DNA of 64,000 nucleotides from Prunus persica. Lineage: Eukaryota > Streptophyta > Magnoliopsida > Rosales > Rosaceae. Position 1 is the stretch's first letter. Each line of letters opens with the position of its first letter. The translations under genes and the position numbers were made by a program. Below the pieces are notes generated by a model. It worked only from the letters and a program-made list of their open reading frames with translations, ran no database searches and was not told the DNA's origin. The DNA lies in the NCBI RefSeq assembly GCF_000346465.2, contig NC_034009.1, positions 40,434,370 to 40,498,369 of the forward strand, in the 5' to 3' direction. Below are positions 8,877 to 23,588 of the stretch, one piece after another.

Positions 8877-11800
8877 TCAATTCAAGTAGCGCCTGCAATT
8901 CTTTGAATTGCAAAAACATGGAATCTTCTTACCTTCATCCTCATGGTTAAAATGGTAGTCATATGTTATCTCTTCTCCAGGAAATATGTCCCGCTCTGCG
9001 AAAAATACCACCTGCGGCGAATTGGTAAAATCAGTAAGTACTCCCAAAGAACATAAATTCTGTACATCGCAAAATTGACAAACCACTTCTACTAGGTGAA
9101 CTCAAGTGGCCAGGCATAGCCAATTTTCAAAAGAGAAGAAAAAATCAGTATCATAATAGAATTTCCAATTACCTTCTTCTCATTCCTCACAGATATCACT
9201 TTGGCAACGCAGTTTGGCTGGTCCCAGGTACACCAACAACAAAGTAAGAAAACTGAGCGAAGTAAATAAAGCTAAGAAATTGCTCTAATCTTTAATAAAT
9301 TCAGGAAAGCCAAATGCATTCAGTAACATCGAAAAATAATAAATACACCTCTAAATTCTTTGTTGTGCTTTCCAAGCTCAGACAAAATTGCTTCCTAAGT
9401 TTTCTAATTGCAATGAACTGTAAGATTATCCAAACCCAAATGCATAAGCAGAACCCGACAAACATCCTTCATTCTTGAACATGAAAATTTTGAAAAACTT
9501 AAAATTAAAAATAGATTGGCTCAGGGCTTAACGAGAAGCTGAGACCCAGAAAACCAGCAACAACTGGTTCACGACTCAAACTTAAGAAGAGAGAATTACC
9601 ACGCATGAATGATTGACAAAACGAGCAATCCCTCCTTTGCATGTAGCATCAATAATATGCTCTTTATCTATCCTGAAGAAGTAGCAAGCGCTCTTGTACT
9701 GAAGCTTTTTCCCAGATTGGTATTCATTTTCCCTTTTATCGGCAACACGTAGCCCCACAATCTCTCCAACATACTCAACAACCTACAGAACAGAAGCACA
9801 AGGATACATCATATTTGGAATTATAGGAAGCATGTATGTGCCTCAATCTTTAAATATGAGAACATCAAACCATTTCACTGCGGGAAATGAACCGAGACGT
9901 GTAAAGGCCAAGGGCATGTATGCCAGACTTGTACACTACAAGATGCTTCCAAAACTTTGCCTGCTTATAGCGTGCATATTCTTTCTGCAAGTGACAGTAA
10001 CACTATGTGGTTAAGTAGTCTTAGAAAGGTAAAATAAAATAGCATAGATGCAACACAATCAGCTGAAGCGTTTTATCTCACCATTAGCCTGAACAATGAA
10101 AAACTGGGTATCTCATTTAATTGCAAACTTTAGCATTAATATGTTGCATGGATCATATCAGTCAAATCACATAAATGTTAAGTTAGAATAAATAATTAAA
10201 AACTGAGACACCCTGTTTTCTATGTCTAACACTACTATCAAGAAATGAAACATAGTCTACATTTGCAAAATGTGTTAGCCATAGGGTTTTTTAATACATT
10301 GCTCTTTATACAAAATAAAATGAATAACCAAAAACAATCATGAGGTAAAGCAGCCTCATCCCTCATGAACATACCCGACAATCATGCTCTATATCTGATA
10401 CTGGCAGTTTTGGAAGCCCTTGAGTGGATGATTTCTGCCCATTAATATGAACCCAAGCATTTAACTGCTCCTGAGGAACAAGGCACCCACCATTGCCCTT
10501 TGACTGATCACAATAATTATGCCTGAACCCATCACGTTTACGGCCCTTGTAACCCTACTCACAACAAAACAGCAAGAAACAAAGAACCAATTTAGAAAAA
10601 GCACAACATGAAAGCCTTAGACTGCAGGTAACCAAGTGACACCCTCGCACATATAATACCAACAAAGAAAAATAACTGAACAAAAAAACCTCAAAGAAAG
10701 GTCAAATACCTCAGTTCTAGCGCACGTTAATTCTTCTTCCTCGATGCAACCAGCTTCAGTGTTAACAGGGTCATGATTTGATTCACACATTGGGTGTATA
10801 GCATGAAGATCACATATTCCATAAAAACCAATATTTTCATTGTCAACACCTTCAACTTCACTTTGCAACAGACCCTGAATGCGGCATGCACAAAAAACCA
10901 ATGACAACAAGCACAAAGAATAATGTTAATATTGACCAGTCAATGCTTCAACGTCTAAACTATTAAAATAAATTGCCTTTTAAAAGTTGGCACCAATAGC
11001 CTATTTTAAAGAGGTTGACACTTGCATAAACTTGACAATGCCAATTCAAAAAATAGCAGCATTATGTTGGATTGACCCTATATCAATCAAGCAAAGTTTT
11101 TTTTCATCTTCATATTCTCAATGCCTCACTCAGAACATAAGCAAAGATCATGAATGTTGTGTGAGTGTAAGGATCAACAATTAGGAAGAGTCAAGACCTT
11201 CTGATGAGCACACCAAGGGTGAAATTGAGCAGAACAATTTGCAACTCTGCACTGTATACATGAACCGCCTGCTCGCGTACATATACAGCAAACCTGAATA
11301 AAAAATAAATGAAAATGAGAACTAATGTCCAATCACACATGATAAAATTCCGGGGGACGGGGTTAACATAAACATATAAAATTGGTAATTAATACTAGGA
11401 ATGTCTTCTTACTATATTGTGTTTACTTTTGTATAAAATGGTATGTTTGGTAAAGGTTAATTAATTTCAAAGGGTTGCAATAGGTTGTCATGTTATGATG
11501 ACTTCTGCTCTCCCAGGGAGCGACTCCCTAAACCAAATTGTGATTTACAAGTTTTGCCATGCCCAATCCTGATGGTCTGTCTAATTTTCTTGATTTCTAG
11601 TCAGACTGAAAAAAGCACTCTAATGTGCCAAACTCCAGTTCCATTTGTCACATATCCAGAACCCAAGTCTTCCAAAGCGAAGAAATCTTCATTGACATCC
11701 TCTATCAATATTGATACATCTATTTTTGCCTCAATTATTGATTTTAATGCTTACCCCATCTGCTCTAGGATGCGCACCAGAGACATCAAAAGCACTCATA

Positions 11801-14800
11801 GTGTCAACATTTGGGCATCGTGTTCCAGGAGTCCAAAGCCCACAAACCATATGAACCCACTGCTTAGTTGCTGAATCAAGTAATCCCACTGTAATGCTGT
11901 TATGCATGACATCAAATTTGTAGGACATACCCCTCTTACAGACAGCTGAGACCAAGGGCTGACCGTTTTCCCGTTGGAGCACAAAGAAGGAAGAATTATC
12001 TTGATGTCCATAGCCAGAGCAATGCAACCCACGTGAGTCTTTTTGCAAAGTTTTAACAGAAGAAAGCTTGTTCTTGGCCATGCATTCTGTTTCAGCATTC
12101 CAAGCTCTCAGAAGGCTTTTCACAACTGTGCGACTTCGGAGCGCTCGAGTCATGGCACCACCACCATAACCACATAGAACGCAAACCTAGATGAAGAAAC
12201 AAACACATTACAAAACCACAAGTTAAAAAAGTTAAGAGGAAAGAAAATCCATCTTCCACTCTCTCCCGTGTCTCACAAAATTTTGGGTTGAAAAAAAAAA
12301 GTTTCTAGCAGTAAGATGGGCAGCTAAGATTTTAGTCAACTCAACTATGAATTGTCCAGATCACCTATTAGAATTATCTTTGATTTCCAATTCAATTATA
12401 GCCTTAACAACACAAGCAATAACTAAATTCCACTTGTAGGACCATTTAGATTGTTGGAATAAAATTCCTACTGAAAAAAGTTCACATTCGAATTACTGGC
12501 AACAATAATTTGAACAAGAAACCAAAAAAAAAAAAAAAGGCGCAAAAATAGAAGACGAGTCTTATAAGAGTAGTCTCAATAAAATAAGCAATTTACCACA
12601 GGCTATAGTGTGGGAAAGAAACCAAACACATAAGAAGTTTTTTCTAAATGAAAGTTATACTAAAATAATAGCCTTCCTCTTACAATATCTTTTGAACTGG
12701 TCCGGCATGGCCTGCAACACCAATGACCTTTAGGTAGTTTTGAGACACCGTAACAAGCCTGATGCACCTGTTCATCATGAAACTTCTGAATATCACCAAA
12801 CGATTGCATAACAAATAGGATGAGATTCAAGTTGAATATGCTCTGGGTAGCCACATACTTTGATAGAACATTGACTACACGTCAGTAAATTATTGATATC
12901 ATCTTTGTTTGAACTACCACAAACACAGCAGAATGCATCTGAATCCAAATCAGAATGGCATTGGTGCTCTAGAGTAGAACTGTAACAGAATTTGTCAAAA
13001 TTCAAAACCAATCATCAGTATTTATAATTTCATTCTTAATCACCATTTATATAAGGTGCCAAGAAAAGGAAAGATCGTTATTTATACTGCCTTCCAAGAA
13101 AGAAATAAGACAACTTTTGAAGCAAAATAATTAGAGGATCAATTTGCTCGCTCACCTTTCAGAACTAAGTTTGCACAATCCAAGCTTACTATCTTCAGCA
13201 GTCTTTAGAAGTCTCCCTTCTTTATTTGCTGGCAGACAATTTGAAATCTTTGAAAAGGAAGAACTTTCAAAGCTGGGATCCTTCCCTGATGAACAAGTAT
13301 CATTTATGTAAAACAATTAGAGCCAAGGACAAACAACCATAAAAAATAGAACAGAATATGAAAAGGTTGATAAGCATGTCCATTAAGTATGGAACAATTA
13401 ACAAATAAGTATTATCACACAGCAAAATAGGCATCAATTATTCTTCCAAAATTGTAAATTACTGGACCTTGCATAAGTACTATTGGAAGAATTAAACTGT
13501 TGAACCAAGTACAGCCTCATAGCCCTGGTGCCCAATACATCACTTATGTTTTTATAAGCAGGTGAACAACATTAATTTGTAATCATTTCACAAGGGTCCT
13601 TTCTTAACCATCACAACTTGTACAACTGATTCCAACCCATGTCAGTGACTTTATATTACGACTCTCGCAAAAGTTACAAGAATACACTACTAACATGGTG
13701 AAAATCCAGGATAAATTGATCGGAAATGTAACACTTCTATCCAATACACTACCTTTGAAATTCCCTTCTATTTCATCCTTTATATGTCTTTTTGAAAGGA
13801 AATATGATCAACAATACTAGGAATTTTATGAAGATTATGATGTTTTAAGGAAACCTAAAGTAAAAACTATGTGAACTAAGGTTATCTTATCAAACTCAAA
13901 AGCCTACCCACATCGTCCTGTATTCTGGGGTAAGTGGTGTACCACATTCCCCTTCCCATTCTTGTTTTGCATACCAAATGAAGGTAAATATATTGCTTAA
14001 CTACAGCACAATTGCATTCACTTTACTAATGAAAGAAACTCTTAACGGTTTCTGAATTTACCCTTGCAGACACAATTAATTACATATACCAACACCACGC
14101 AACAAGATTACAATTTAAAGTATGTCGAGATATAGGGACTTACATTTTCTATTTCCTTTTATTTTTTGCTAATACAAGCTACAATTTTTAAAAAAGAAAA
14201 GCTGGTGCCATGGCTTTCCACAAACCATACAGGTAGGCCACGCTTGGGACAGGATGCCTTATAAGAAGCTTAGGCTTGCATTTCTACCATAACCTAGAAT
14301 TCTTTCTATATTCTGTGGAGAATTTTGAATTTCTAGTATATTAACTAACAATAAAAATGGAATTCATTTGTATGTTTACCTTTATCTGTCAACTCATAAA
14401 TGCTGCGCTTGCGAATTTCCTTAGACTTCAGCTTCAATTGAGCATGGGCAATACCGCCTAGCTTACTATATTCTTTTTCACTTTGATCATCTCCCAAATG
14501 CTCCAACTTGGTCAACTCTTTACGAATTTTTTTATCTCCAACGGAGCATTCTTTCTTCGCTTTTTCCATGGGAGTATCATTTATTTTACCACAACCTGTA
14601 TCATTATGGCATACATCAGAGGATACAACAGCTCCATTGGGGCTTGTCTTCTTCAACTCTCTCATGGAAGTTGATTTAGGATTACAATTTTTTGGGAGTG
14701 TGCACCTTCTGGCAGAATTCAGCACCCTGCTGAGAGGAACAACTTTTGCTGGTTTTGGCATGTCTCCATCGAAATTTCCATTAGCTAGTTCACCATATTT

Positions 14801-17800
14801 TCCACATACTATCGGTCTTGCCTTCCTATAACAAATATTCACCTGCTGACTAGAACATGATTTCAAACCTACAGAATTGTGCTTTCTTTTTCTAGCACCT
14901 TCATGACCTGATTCTTGTGTCAGGAACTGCCTAAAACCATTAGAACTGAAATCCCTTTTACATTTATTTCCCCCAGAAACTTTGGAAATTTCACAATTGT
15001 CAGTTCCGCCATTTAGTTCTGTCTGGTTAACATCATTTACCTCTCGATCATTGTCATCATACAGTCTGCGGAGATCTCTTTTACGTGAAAGCTTCTTTGC
15101 CAAACATGTTTTAGGCAGTCTGGGTTTGGAACTGGGCTGAGTAACACAGGTCCCAAAGGTATGAGTTATGGATTGCCTCAATGGAAAGAGCGTCTTCACA
15201 CTTTTTGATGGACAGGAGGGGAACTGTGCGTTGTCATTACATTCGGGGTTTTCTTCGTGTACTGTATAAGGACCTGAAGTGGGATATGACTCAGAACCCA
15301 TTTCTCTCTTTTTCTTCCCATCTTCCAAGCCTCTCTCAAAGTTCTGGGGATATTCGTTCTTTTCATGAAGGGCAAGCCCAGCTGGGAGTTTATTTTGACC
15401 TTTCAGCCATGTTAAAGAATTTAACAGTTTAAGCTCGTCAAGAAGACTACAGGATGATTGATGATTTAAATTCTTAAAAGAGCCACCTTTTCTCAAGCTG
15501 GTATTACCAGTAGAGGTAAGGAACTCGGCACTCTTTTCACTTTCAAGTGCATCATCTGATGACCAGCATTTATCAACGCCTGATCCTTCATCAACAACAA
15601 GATTGCTTACGCATCCAATATCCCCAGCATCAACAGTTGAAGAGTCCATCTTATTAACCTCAATTGATGCCTGGGTAACAGCCGGTGCAGAACCTCCAGA
15701 AGAAGTATTATAAATTTCATGCTCTTTCGAGGAGTCCACCATCTGCACGGTGCCATTGAAGTGATTAACATAGTTATCTCCAAGCTGCTCTCTATCTCGT
15801 CTTCTCGCATCAAACAGATTAGCTAAACGGTCCACACGTGTCACATCAGAAACCCCTTTGACCTTACTTGGAACATCTTTCCACTGTGAAGCATGACAGA
15901 CGTTCTTGGGTATTTTCCCATTAACCTGTCCTCTGGGATCTAAGGAAGTAGTTTTATCCTTTGGAACAATATGGTTGTTAGCAAATTTTGGAGCAAATAT
16001 CATGGAGGCTTCACCATTGACTGTTCCCATTTGTTCCTTAAAGGCATCAGGAAAACATCCAACTCTTGACTCAAAATCCCTTCCTAAACAGTTTATGCTG
16101 GCTGCACAACTGCAGCTTCCACGAAAATAACCATAGGGAACTTTGTGACAGCACCTTTCATGCTCGCTAGGCTCAATGATGTTCTTCCCACTTCTACTGT
16201 CACAAACAATAAAGGAAGATAACTGTTAGAGAGAGCAAATCTCGCACTGACTTGTTTAAGGAAAAATATATTGTATATGCAACACAGTAAGATGAGAGCA
16301 GGTGAGTAAACCAAATTGCTTAAGAGAGCACATCTGAATTGCAAAATATAAGACACTCAGGACTATCGCTGAACTTATAACAGCTAACATGCCAAGTATT
16401 TGCTAACATGATTCAACATCTTCAAGAGCACCCATTCACATGCAGTTACAAATGTAAATCCATTAACAGATAAAAGTGTGTTCGGACGTACAATACCTTC
16501 TGACAATCAATCAATACCTTCAAATTTTCAACAATTTTTTTCACAACAAACTGCATGAGATCTGTACCAAGTTCACCTCATTTAACAATCTTTAAGAAAT
16601 TTCAAATCTTGCAACTTTTACTTGATGTCAACAAAGTCGACCAACATTTCAGTGTCAAGAAAACATAAAGCAGAACCAGTGAAATCATCCCAGTCAAAAC
16701 AATAAGAACAATTCCAATAAAATGTGATACAGAACAAAATGTTAAAAACTCTACACCCAATTTGCCATTCTAGATACTAAACTAACCTCAGTGAAGGTTG
16801 CTCATTACATAGAGGAACAAAGGAAATTTGATGTTTCAGATCAACTTCTTTAGAATGTAATGCATTTCCTTGTTTCAATGTTGAGAAATGACAGCAGGTG
16901 TTAACACCTGAATAAACAAAGCCATTGTAAGATTCACACTACAACGGTGAAAAAAAAGATTCCTGCTTAACCAAACTTTTACATTGGCATTCAAAAAACA
17001 AATATTGCACTTGCCAGTCAGGGAAGTAAAACCTTCATCACTTCCAATCCTACAGCTAGCACCTGATTGGTGTGATTTAATGGTAGCTTCAGAAACAGCA
17101 TTTTTACTGGTAAGACTAAGTTTTCGCTCTTGCTTCCCAGATGCTGAAGTGTCCACAAGAGAATTCTGCATATAAGAAGAGCAATCAAATATCCCTTTCC
17201 CTCGGTTCATGGGAAGGGAAGGCAATGCATGGTGTTGCTTCGATAACTCCATTATTTCCCTCAGTGCAAGCAATCGTGAATTATCATCAGGCAACTGAGT
17301 GCTTACTTCAATTAAATTTTCTCTAGACAAAGCAGGTGTCTGATCTGATACAGAGATTGACGCACTCACAAGAGGAATACCTTTCGAGACTGTCCGTGAT
17401 GGAAAAGTTTGGCCAGATCCTACTGATGAAGCCAAGGGTCGATGGTTAACATGACCAACTTGTCCTCTATTTCCAAAATAAAGAACCTTGTCAGGAAAAT
17501 TGGAATATTTTCTGGAATCAGGTCCATCAGGTGCTACACCAGACAACTGGTGTGAGTAGCAGCTATTTTTATGTGCTGTTAAGAAACGAGGATCACTGGT
17601 TCCACTCAATCCATTGAAAGAGCTTGAGATCTCCATCTCCTTGCGATTTCTAAACCCTAAATCCTTTGAAAGGTGAGAGTCGTCAGTAACAAAACTCACC
17701 CCTTTATCCTTGTCAATCAGTCTATAGGAACCCAACTGAGACATGTCCAATTGCCTTTCTACACTATTACTTCCATTCCTGGGGACATTTACGATGCCAT

Positions 17801-20800
17801 ACTTGGCAGACTGAGGTTCATAATGTAGTGTATTTTGCATAGCATGCTCACCAACATTACATATATACTTACTGGCTTTTGGTCGTGTATTATCCTCAGG
17901 TGGAGCATTGAGATTGGTAAGAAATGAAATCACAGAATCCTGGCCCAGGTTGCTAGTGGATTTCTCTACTCTTGCAGCATCTATGGCATTACCGATTACA
18001 AAAGCATTATTTCCACGGTTTAACTGTTTGTGATCACTCTTTGTGCTGGCCGATGGAACAGCGGAAAAATAAAGAGATTGCCTAAATTCCATCTCTTCCC
18101 TGCAATTGGCTGTGGAAAAAAAAAAAAAAAAAAACTTAAGTTAAATGTTATATGGTTGATTAGCCATAATGGGCGGGAAATAGAAAATAAATAATAGAAT
18201 AAAATATGCACCATAGGTATTAGACTTAAGGGGAAGAAAAAGAAGAAGAGCTTTGACGCACTGTTAGGAATCATCTGTTCAGGGAAGAGAGACTTCAGTG
18301 GATTTACAAGTGTGTCCAATAGCAGTGGACCTACGGCCGGAGGATTTGAATTTCCTGAACTTTGACCCAACTGGTATGGTTGACCAAGTCTCAGCTCAAT
18401 ATTTGAAATTGCAGCATCCCGGAAGGCACCATCCTTCGCATTTACAGTTCTGCAAAAGTTTGACCCCTTACCCATGATTCTTCGATCCTTTAAAGAGGGG
18501 TCGGTTATAGATGAATTTCCAATTTTCATGGCAGGGTAGATAATGGATGAATTTCCATTTTTCATGGATTCAACGTAAGCAGAAACGGACTGACCACCAT
18601 CTTGCAGTCCACTACCAACCAATTTTGACATTGAAATAGGGCGCTCCAATATCAGGTTGTCAGCCATACCATGCAAATTGCTCTGTGGAGTGCCAGTAAA
18701 ACCCTTGAGAAAAATGGTGTTACCATCCTGAATGTTCCTTTGCTGTTTATTTTCTACAGCACCAACAACTAAATTTTGGTTTGTAAAAAGGTTCTTTGAT
18801 AGTGCAACACCATCTAAAGACTGTTGAGAACTTGCTGAACCTCCAGATGAACAAACCATATGAGACAAGTCATTGGACATGTTGGGCATAGACAAACTAG
18901 ATTTCACCAAACCGGCAGTTGCTGATAATCCTTCAGGCCAGTCCCATTCACTCCGATCTCCCGGAACCCTAATCTAAAGCATCATAAAAATATCACGATC
19001 CATTGTTGTCGTTGCTTCAAAGTTCAAACACATGCAAATAAGAAATCCAATTCTCAATTCAAAAGACAATGATAAATTAGTCAAAAGATGGGGACAAAGC
19101 ATTGTAACTAACAACATGGCAATAAATTTCTAAGCTCAATGACTATGGTTCTATCAAATACAACAAGAAAAACACCACCATTTCATACTCACCTCACCCC
19201 TTTACCACTTAATCCAAGGCCCTAAGGGTAAGAAAGTAGGCACCCATGTGGAAAAACCTAAGAATACTTACACACCATTGGATCTACCTTAGGCAGAAAA
19301 GAGTTTGTAAAACTCCTGATTCATAAACTTAAAGCAAATACTATTTTGCTTGTGGTAATGTTAAAGAAAATGGTTATTCCGTTTCTAAGTAGGACTGTAT
19401 ATGATGGGTCTTGGTGAAGTGGATATGATTGAGGTCCCTAGAGTAAACACCTGTGATGTGATCTTACCTACAGGAATAGTTCCTTGCATCACACACACAC
19501 ACAGAGGGGAGACAAACCCACTAATGTGCCCATGCATCTACACATATGTACATAAGCATGCATGCGCTTGCATTTAGACATGCGCGCAAAGGTGCCTGCA
19601 CAGAGAAATAGGGCATAAAGCAATAGGGAAAGTATTAAACATGAAGATCTTACCCCGGAATTTAGGAAGTAGAGCTTGCACCACTGGGCAATGGTCTCTC
19701 CATTGTCCATACGAACAGCATGCCCTGGGTTGACACCATATAATCCTGAATGCTACAAGAAAGTTATAGCAATTTTAAAGCAAAATTACAAGCCAAATGC
19801 TTTGCAAATACATATCACAATTAGCAAAGCTGTAGCATCATGGAATCACTAACCTACCTCGCAAAATTTCAAGACAGACATGTGGAGACAATGGCATGAG
19901 CAAACAATACCAACAAGTCCTGTATTGCTGAGAAGTAGATAACCACCTTTTCAAATAATAAAAATATCAACTCAAATTTCAGAAGAGTATCAACCAAATA
20001 GGGTATCGATATATTTCAATAACAAGATCAATGTCCTTAAAGCACTCACTAGTAGTCGAGCAAAAAACACGAGGGCAACCATTCATAAAACTTGATGCCT
20101 GGTTAGATATAACGAAGTTTCCTTCCACTGGCAATTTTTTTGAAGTTTGAATATTTGCTCCACAAGCCTTCCCAGTATCTGCAGGGCTAACACCATGCCA
20201 TTCCCCACTCAAGGAAAAAGAACCCTTTACTTTCTCACTACCCAGGACCATGTTACGGGTGACTACTTTGGCTAGGTCTGAACTCTGCAGATCGTGCAAA
20301 ACAGAATTGCTCGCACAACTGGAACTTGGCACTGACCTTGATGAAACCTTAGTACAAGAGTCTGCTCCACTTTGCAGGTTTTGTCCATTAAGATTTTCTG
20401 ACAGTACCCCACTGGATGTCACTGGAATGGCACTTCCAATACCATTCACTATAAAATTATTACTATCAGGCAGAATCTTACAAGATGTACTAATAGGTTT
20501 TGGATTTGATAATTCTTGGAAATCACACTGGAATACCGATGATGACCCAGATAGAAGAGCTAGAAAAGAATTTCCCAAATTGGCATGTTCTGATCTGTGG
20601 GAACCTGAATACAGCTTGCTGGCAAGTAGGGGATCTTGTAACCTACCAATCATTGTGGGTCTTAAATCTTGTGAGCCATGTGGATAAGAATAATAACCTG
20701 TATTGGTCTCCATCTTTATTGCAAATGAAAATCCATGTTAGTAATGTGAGAATAAACATGCCAAGGTCACAATATAAGAAATTTTAAATGTATAGAGGGA

Positions 20801-21630
20801 ATAAACATTTTCACAATGGTATATGGTACAACAAACTAATAAATAGTCAAAGCATATATGGGTTTCATGTACATTAGAACACAGGTCTGTAACAGTCAAC
20901 ACTGTAATTTTAAACCAAAGCACGATATCTCAGGAACACCATTACACCAATGACTGCCACATCACAACTCCATGGACAAAATTCAAAATTGGTGCCACAA
21001 GAATCATTTCATATGAGATGTTGTTTCCACACCACAGGTTACTGTCATGATTGATAATCGCATTGTATATGCACATTCCTTGTCCTAGCAAGCATGCACA
21101 CATACACACATTTTTGTTCCAAGGGCGTAATAACATCAGAAAATCAGAATTACAGTTACTGGGTAATGAAGCTACTAGAAGCACAATATCCTAGTTAAGA
21201 GATATCTAATTATAATACTGTTAACACACTCATTGCCAGGTAGAGATGCTTTGGAAAAGAAGAGAAAAGTTTCACTAAACAAATTTTTTGATAACTAATG
21301 TAGTAGCCCCTTCACATTGTCTTAAACTTGATCATTCCAACACCTTCTATCAAATGCACTATATACACATACTACTTTCTTTTCTTTTCTTTTTCTACAC
21401 TGGCTGAAATGTGCTTTCTCTGACAATTTAACACAGCCATCTCAATGTACAACACATTAAAGCACAAGAATCAATCAACAGCAACTACAAAGGAAAAAGT
21501 AAAGAGAAATTATCATCAAAAGGACACAGAGTACCCGATTCCGATGCTCCTGGGATGAAGAGGAAGCCATTGACAGTGCCGATGACTGCAATGTCGAACT
21601 ACATTTGGTCTTCCACGAGTTCTCCATCAT
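8877..21630 (-). CDS. PHD / extended-PHD / SET-domain histone lysine methyltransferase-like protein
   Basis: Eighteen exons close in frame to 2,093 aa: 21535-21630, 20050-20713, 19654-19745, 18262-18973, 17015-18109, 16787-16907, 14380-16196, 13156-13285, 12859-12979, 12684-12767, 11755-12186, 11198-11293, 10710-10874, 10375-10554, 9871-9984, 9600-9782, 9173-9217, 8877-9011. The N-terminal ~1,570 residues are Ser/Asn-rich with no domain I recognise. A PHD finger follows (about 1584-1640: [30 protein letters not shown]), then an extended PHD (1645-1820: [37 protein letters not shown]), then SET (about 1949-2078: [30 protein letters not shown]) and post-SET (CFCNSKNC). The catalytic asparagine/histidine motif and the SET tyrosine are present. 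This order is trithorax-like; the nearest family I can name is the Arabidopsis At1g77800-type PHD protein, from memory and unverified. It probably methylates histone H3 in the nucleus. The start is the first of two ATGs at the head of exon 1. Confidence 0.88.
16908..17014 (-). other. Probable GC-AG intron in the SET-domain gene
   Basis: The 5' splice site reads G|GCAAGT (first intron base at 17014) and the 3' site reads TTCAG (ending at 16908). Joining here keeps phase 1 and the downstream frame. A GT donor in the right phase with a good consensus is not seen nearby. Confidence 0.7.
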
Positions 21631-23588
21631 TCTGAGCTCTCAAAACCCTAGCCTCCCTCCATCAGAACCATCAAATGCAGCGAAACACCTCCCAGAAATG
21701 AAAATCGGCGATCAAAGACCGATTATGTATTTTTAACGGCTACTAAGACAAGGTCACGGCGGTCGAGGAAATCGGTGAGGTCAAAAGCAACAGAGAAACC
21801 CTAGGTTTCAACGGAGAGGGGAGAGGGTAGAGAGTAGAGAGAGAGAGAGAGAGAGAGTTGCAGAGTAGCAGAGGAGCTGTGAAGCTTTGAGAAGCAAAAG
21901 CTGAGAGTTTAGAGAGAGAGCATCTCTGGTGGTGTAGTGGTTCGAGGCAGGGCTTAACATGGCACTGACACTCACACGTCGACGCGTGTGCTGGGTTAAA
22001 CAATTTTGAACCGTTAGATTTTCTGGTTGGTGAAGGGTGGGAAAGCGGGGCGATCTGGACCGTGGATTGTGAAGACAGCTTGGATTCGGTGGTTTGCATT
22101 GGTTGGGAAAAAAAACGCAAGGGTCTTGTTCTGGTCAGATACTGTAGTGTCACAAGGGCCCACTAATACACACTGAAAGGGGTGGATACGTGGGCGGATA
22201 CGATTGGTGGGGTAGGAGAAGGGGTGGGGACCACCGAAAGATTATGTTGTGTTTGGATGAGGGGGAGCATTGCAATTATTAAAGTGTCGTCCAATTTTGG
22301 GGTGGGAAATCCAGGGCTCGGATTTGGATAACCTTTTTCATATGAGCATGATGCCTAAAGATTCTAAGACTAAAAATAGTATTTTGTATCCAAGTCATTT
22401 TAGGTATGCATTAACACCACAACTAAAAATTTAAAAAGTTGAAATCTTAAGAGTTATTAGTACAGAATGCAAATAAGGGCAAAATTAGAAACTTTCATTC
22501 AACTTGAGTAAGGTAGGTTAATTATTGTTAAAAGGGGTTAGTTGTGATTTCAGATAAATGGGGTGAAATCACGATAAAATTCAAGTAGGCGGTGGCATTA
22601 CTCGTACTTGTAGTATATGTAATGGCATGTGAATTAGTAGAATATGAAGACGGTTTGATTAACAAAAGCGAGTTTTGCTAAAGCAAACACAAAGAATTGC
22701 TCATATACATATTTGAACCGTTACAGACATAAAACATACTTGAGTTTAGTCGAATTTTGCAAGTAGTATTACACATGTGCTCAAGCTTTGTATACTTTGA
22801 TGTAAAGAAACAAGATTATTGATATAAGCTCTGTTTGTTTTTGGAAAGGAAAATAAAAAATATACGCATCAACCATAGTGGAAGAATTGAATTGAAAGAT
22901 GACTTTGATTTTTTTGAAACTGGGTATGCCAAATTGGCCCCGGCCGAAAGACCAAACTGTTGGGCCGACCATAACTTGACCCATAGGCTGGGGCTGGGGC
23001 TGGGGCTGTGCCAAATAAAACCGACACAATCCGATCATTCTGAAATACATTGGGTTGTAAAAAGGGATTCTAAAATTAATTGAACAAACGTATACGAGGA
23101 GATATAGGTTCATACATGATACAGCCACATAATTTAAATCAAAGAAACTCGTTCAGGTGTCAATTCCAACAAAGATGAAAATCCCAACATTTGTAAGCAA
23201 AGCTAAATAGAAGGCGTAGCAAGGGAAAAAGAAAATTTGATTCACGATTTTCTTATCGATCACGAAGTCGTGGCTCGATAACTCATCCAGCTCATCCATC
23301 GACCATGTAACTTGGGAATACAACGCAATTGCAAGCATTTATTAACTTTGTTATTCTACTATAAACCAAAGTATGCTACATTTCTATAAAGTGTTGTGCC
23401 GAATTTCACACCCGCAATCAGGTCACCTGTGCAACTGAATTCGAGAGTGATGAAGTGTGCAACCCAAGTTGATAGTGAGACATGACAACTTTCACAAACA
23501 TTTTCATAAGTGGCATCTGTACCAAACGGCAGCACAGCTTTGTATATACAGGCTCTGTGTCTACGTCAGCTCCAACCAGCTCTTTTAC
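21631..23588. other. Promoter of the SET gene and 3' flank of the arabinosyltransferase gene
   Basis: No gene is supported. The first ~530 bases upstream of the SET gene contain a GA microsatellite (21836-21858) and GC-richer sequence typical of a TATA-less leader. A short GGGGCT repeat (about 3.5 units) lies near 22988-23008. Small open frames at 22781-23338 have no support. Confidence 0.55.
21836..21858. repeat. (GA)n microsatellite
   Basis: An uninterrupted GA run of about 11 units upstream of the SET-domain gene's ATG, probably in its 5' untranslated region or core promoter. Confidence 0.9.

Noticed and set aside
11485..11874. 129-codon plus-strand frame inside the SET-domain gene
   Set aside because: It overlaps the extended-PHD exon in antisense and an intron, and has no family likeness.
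23153..23338. Open frame thought to be the last exon of the arabinosyltransferase gene
   Set aside because: The true last exon, with the conserved VNEATANIPNW end, is at 23589-23648; this frame lacks the motif and lies beyond the stop.
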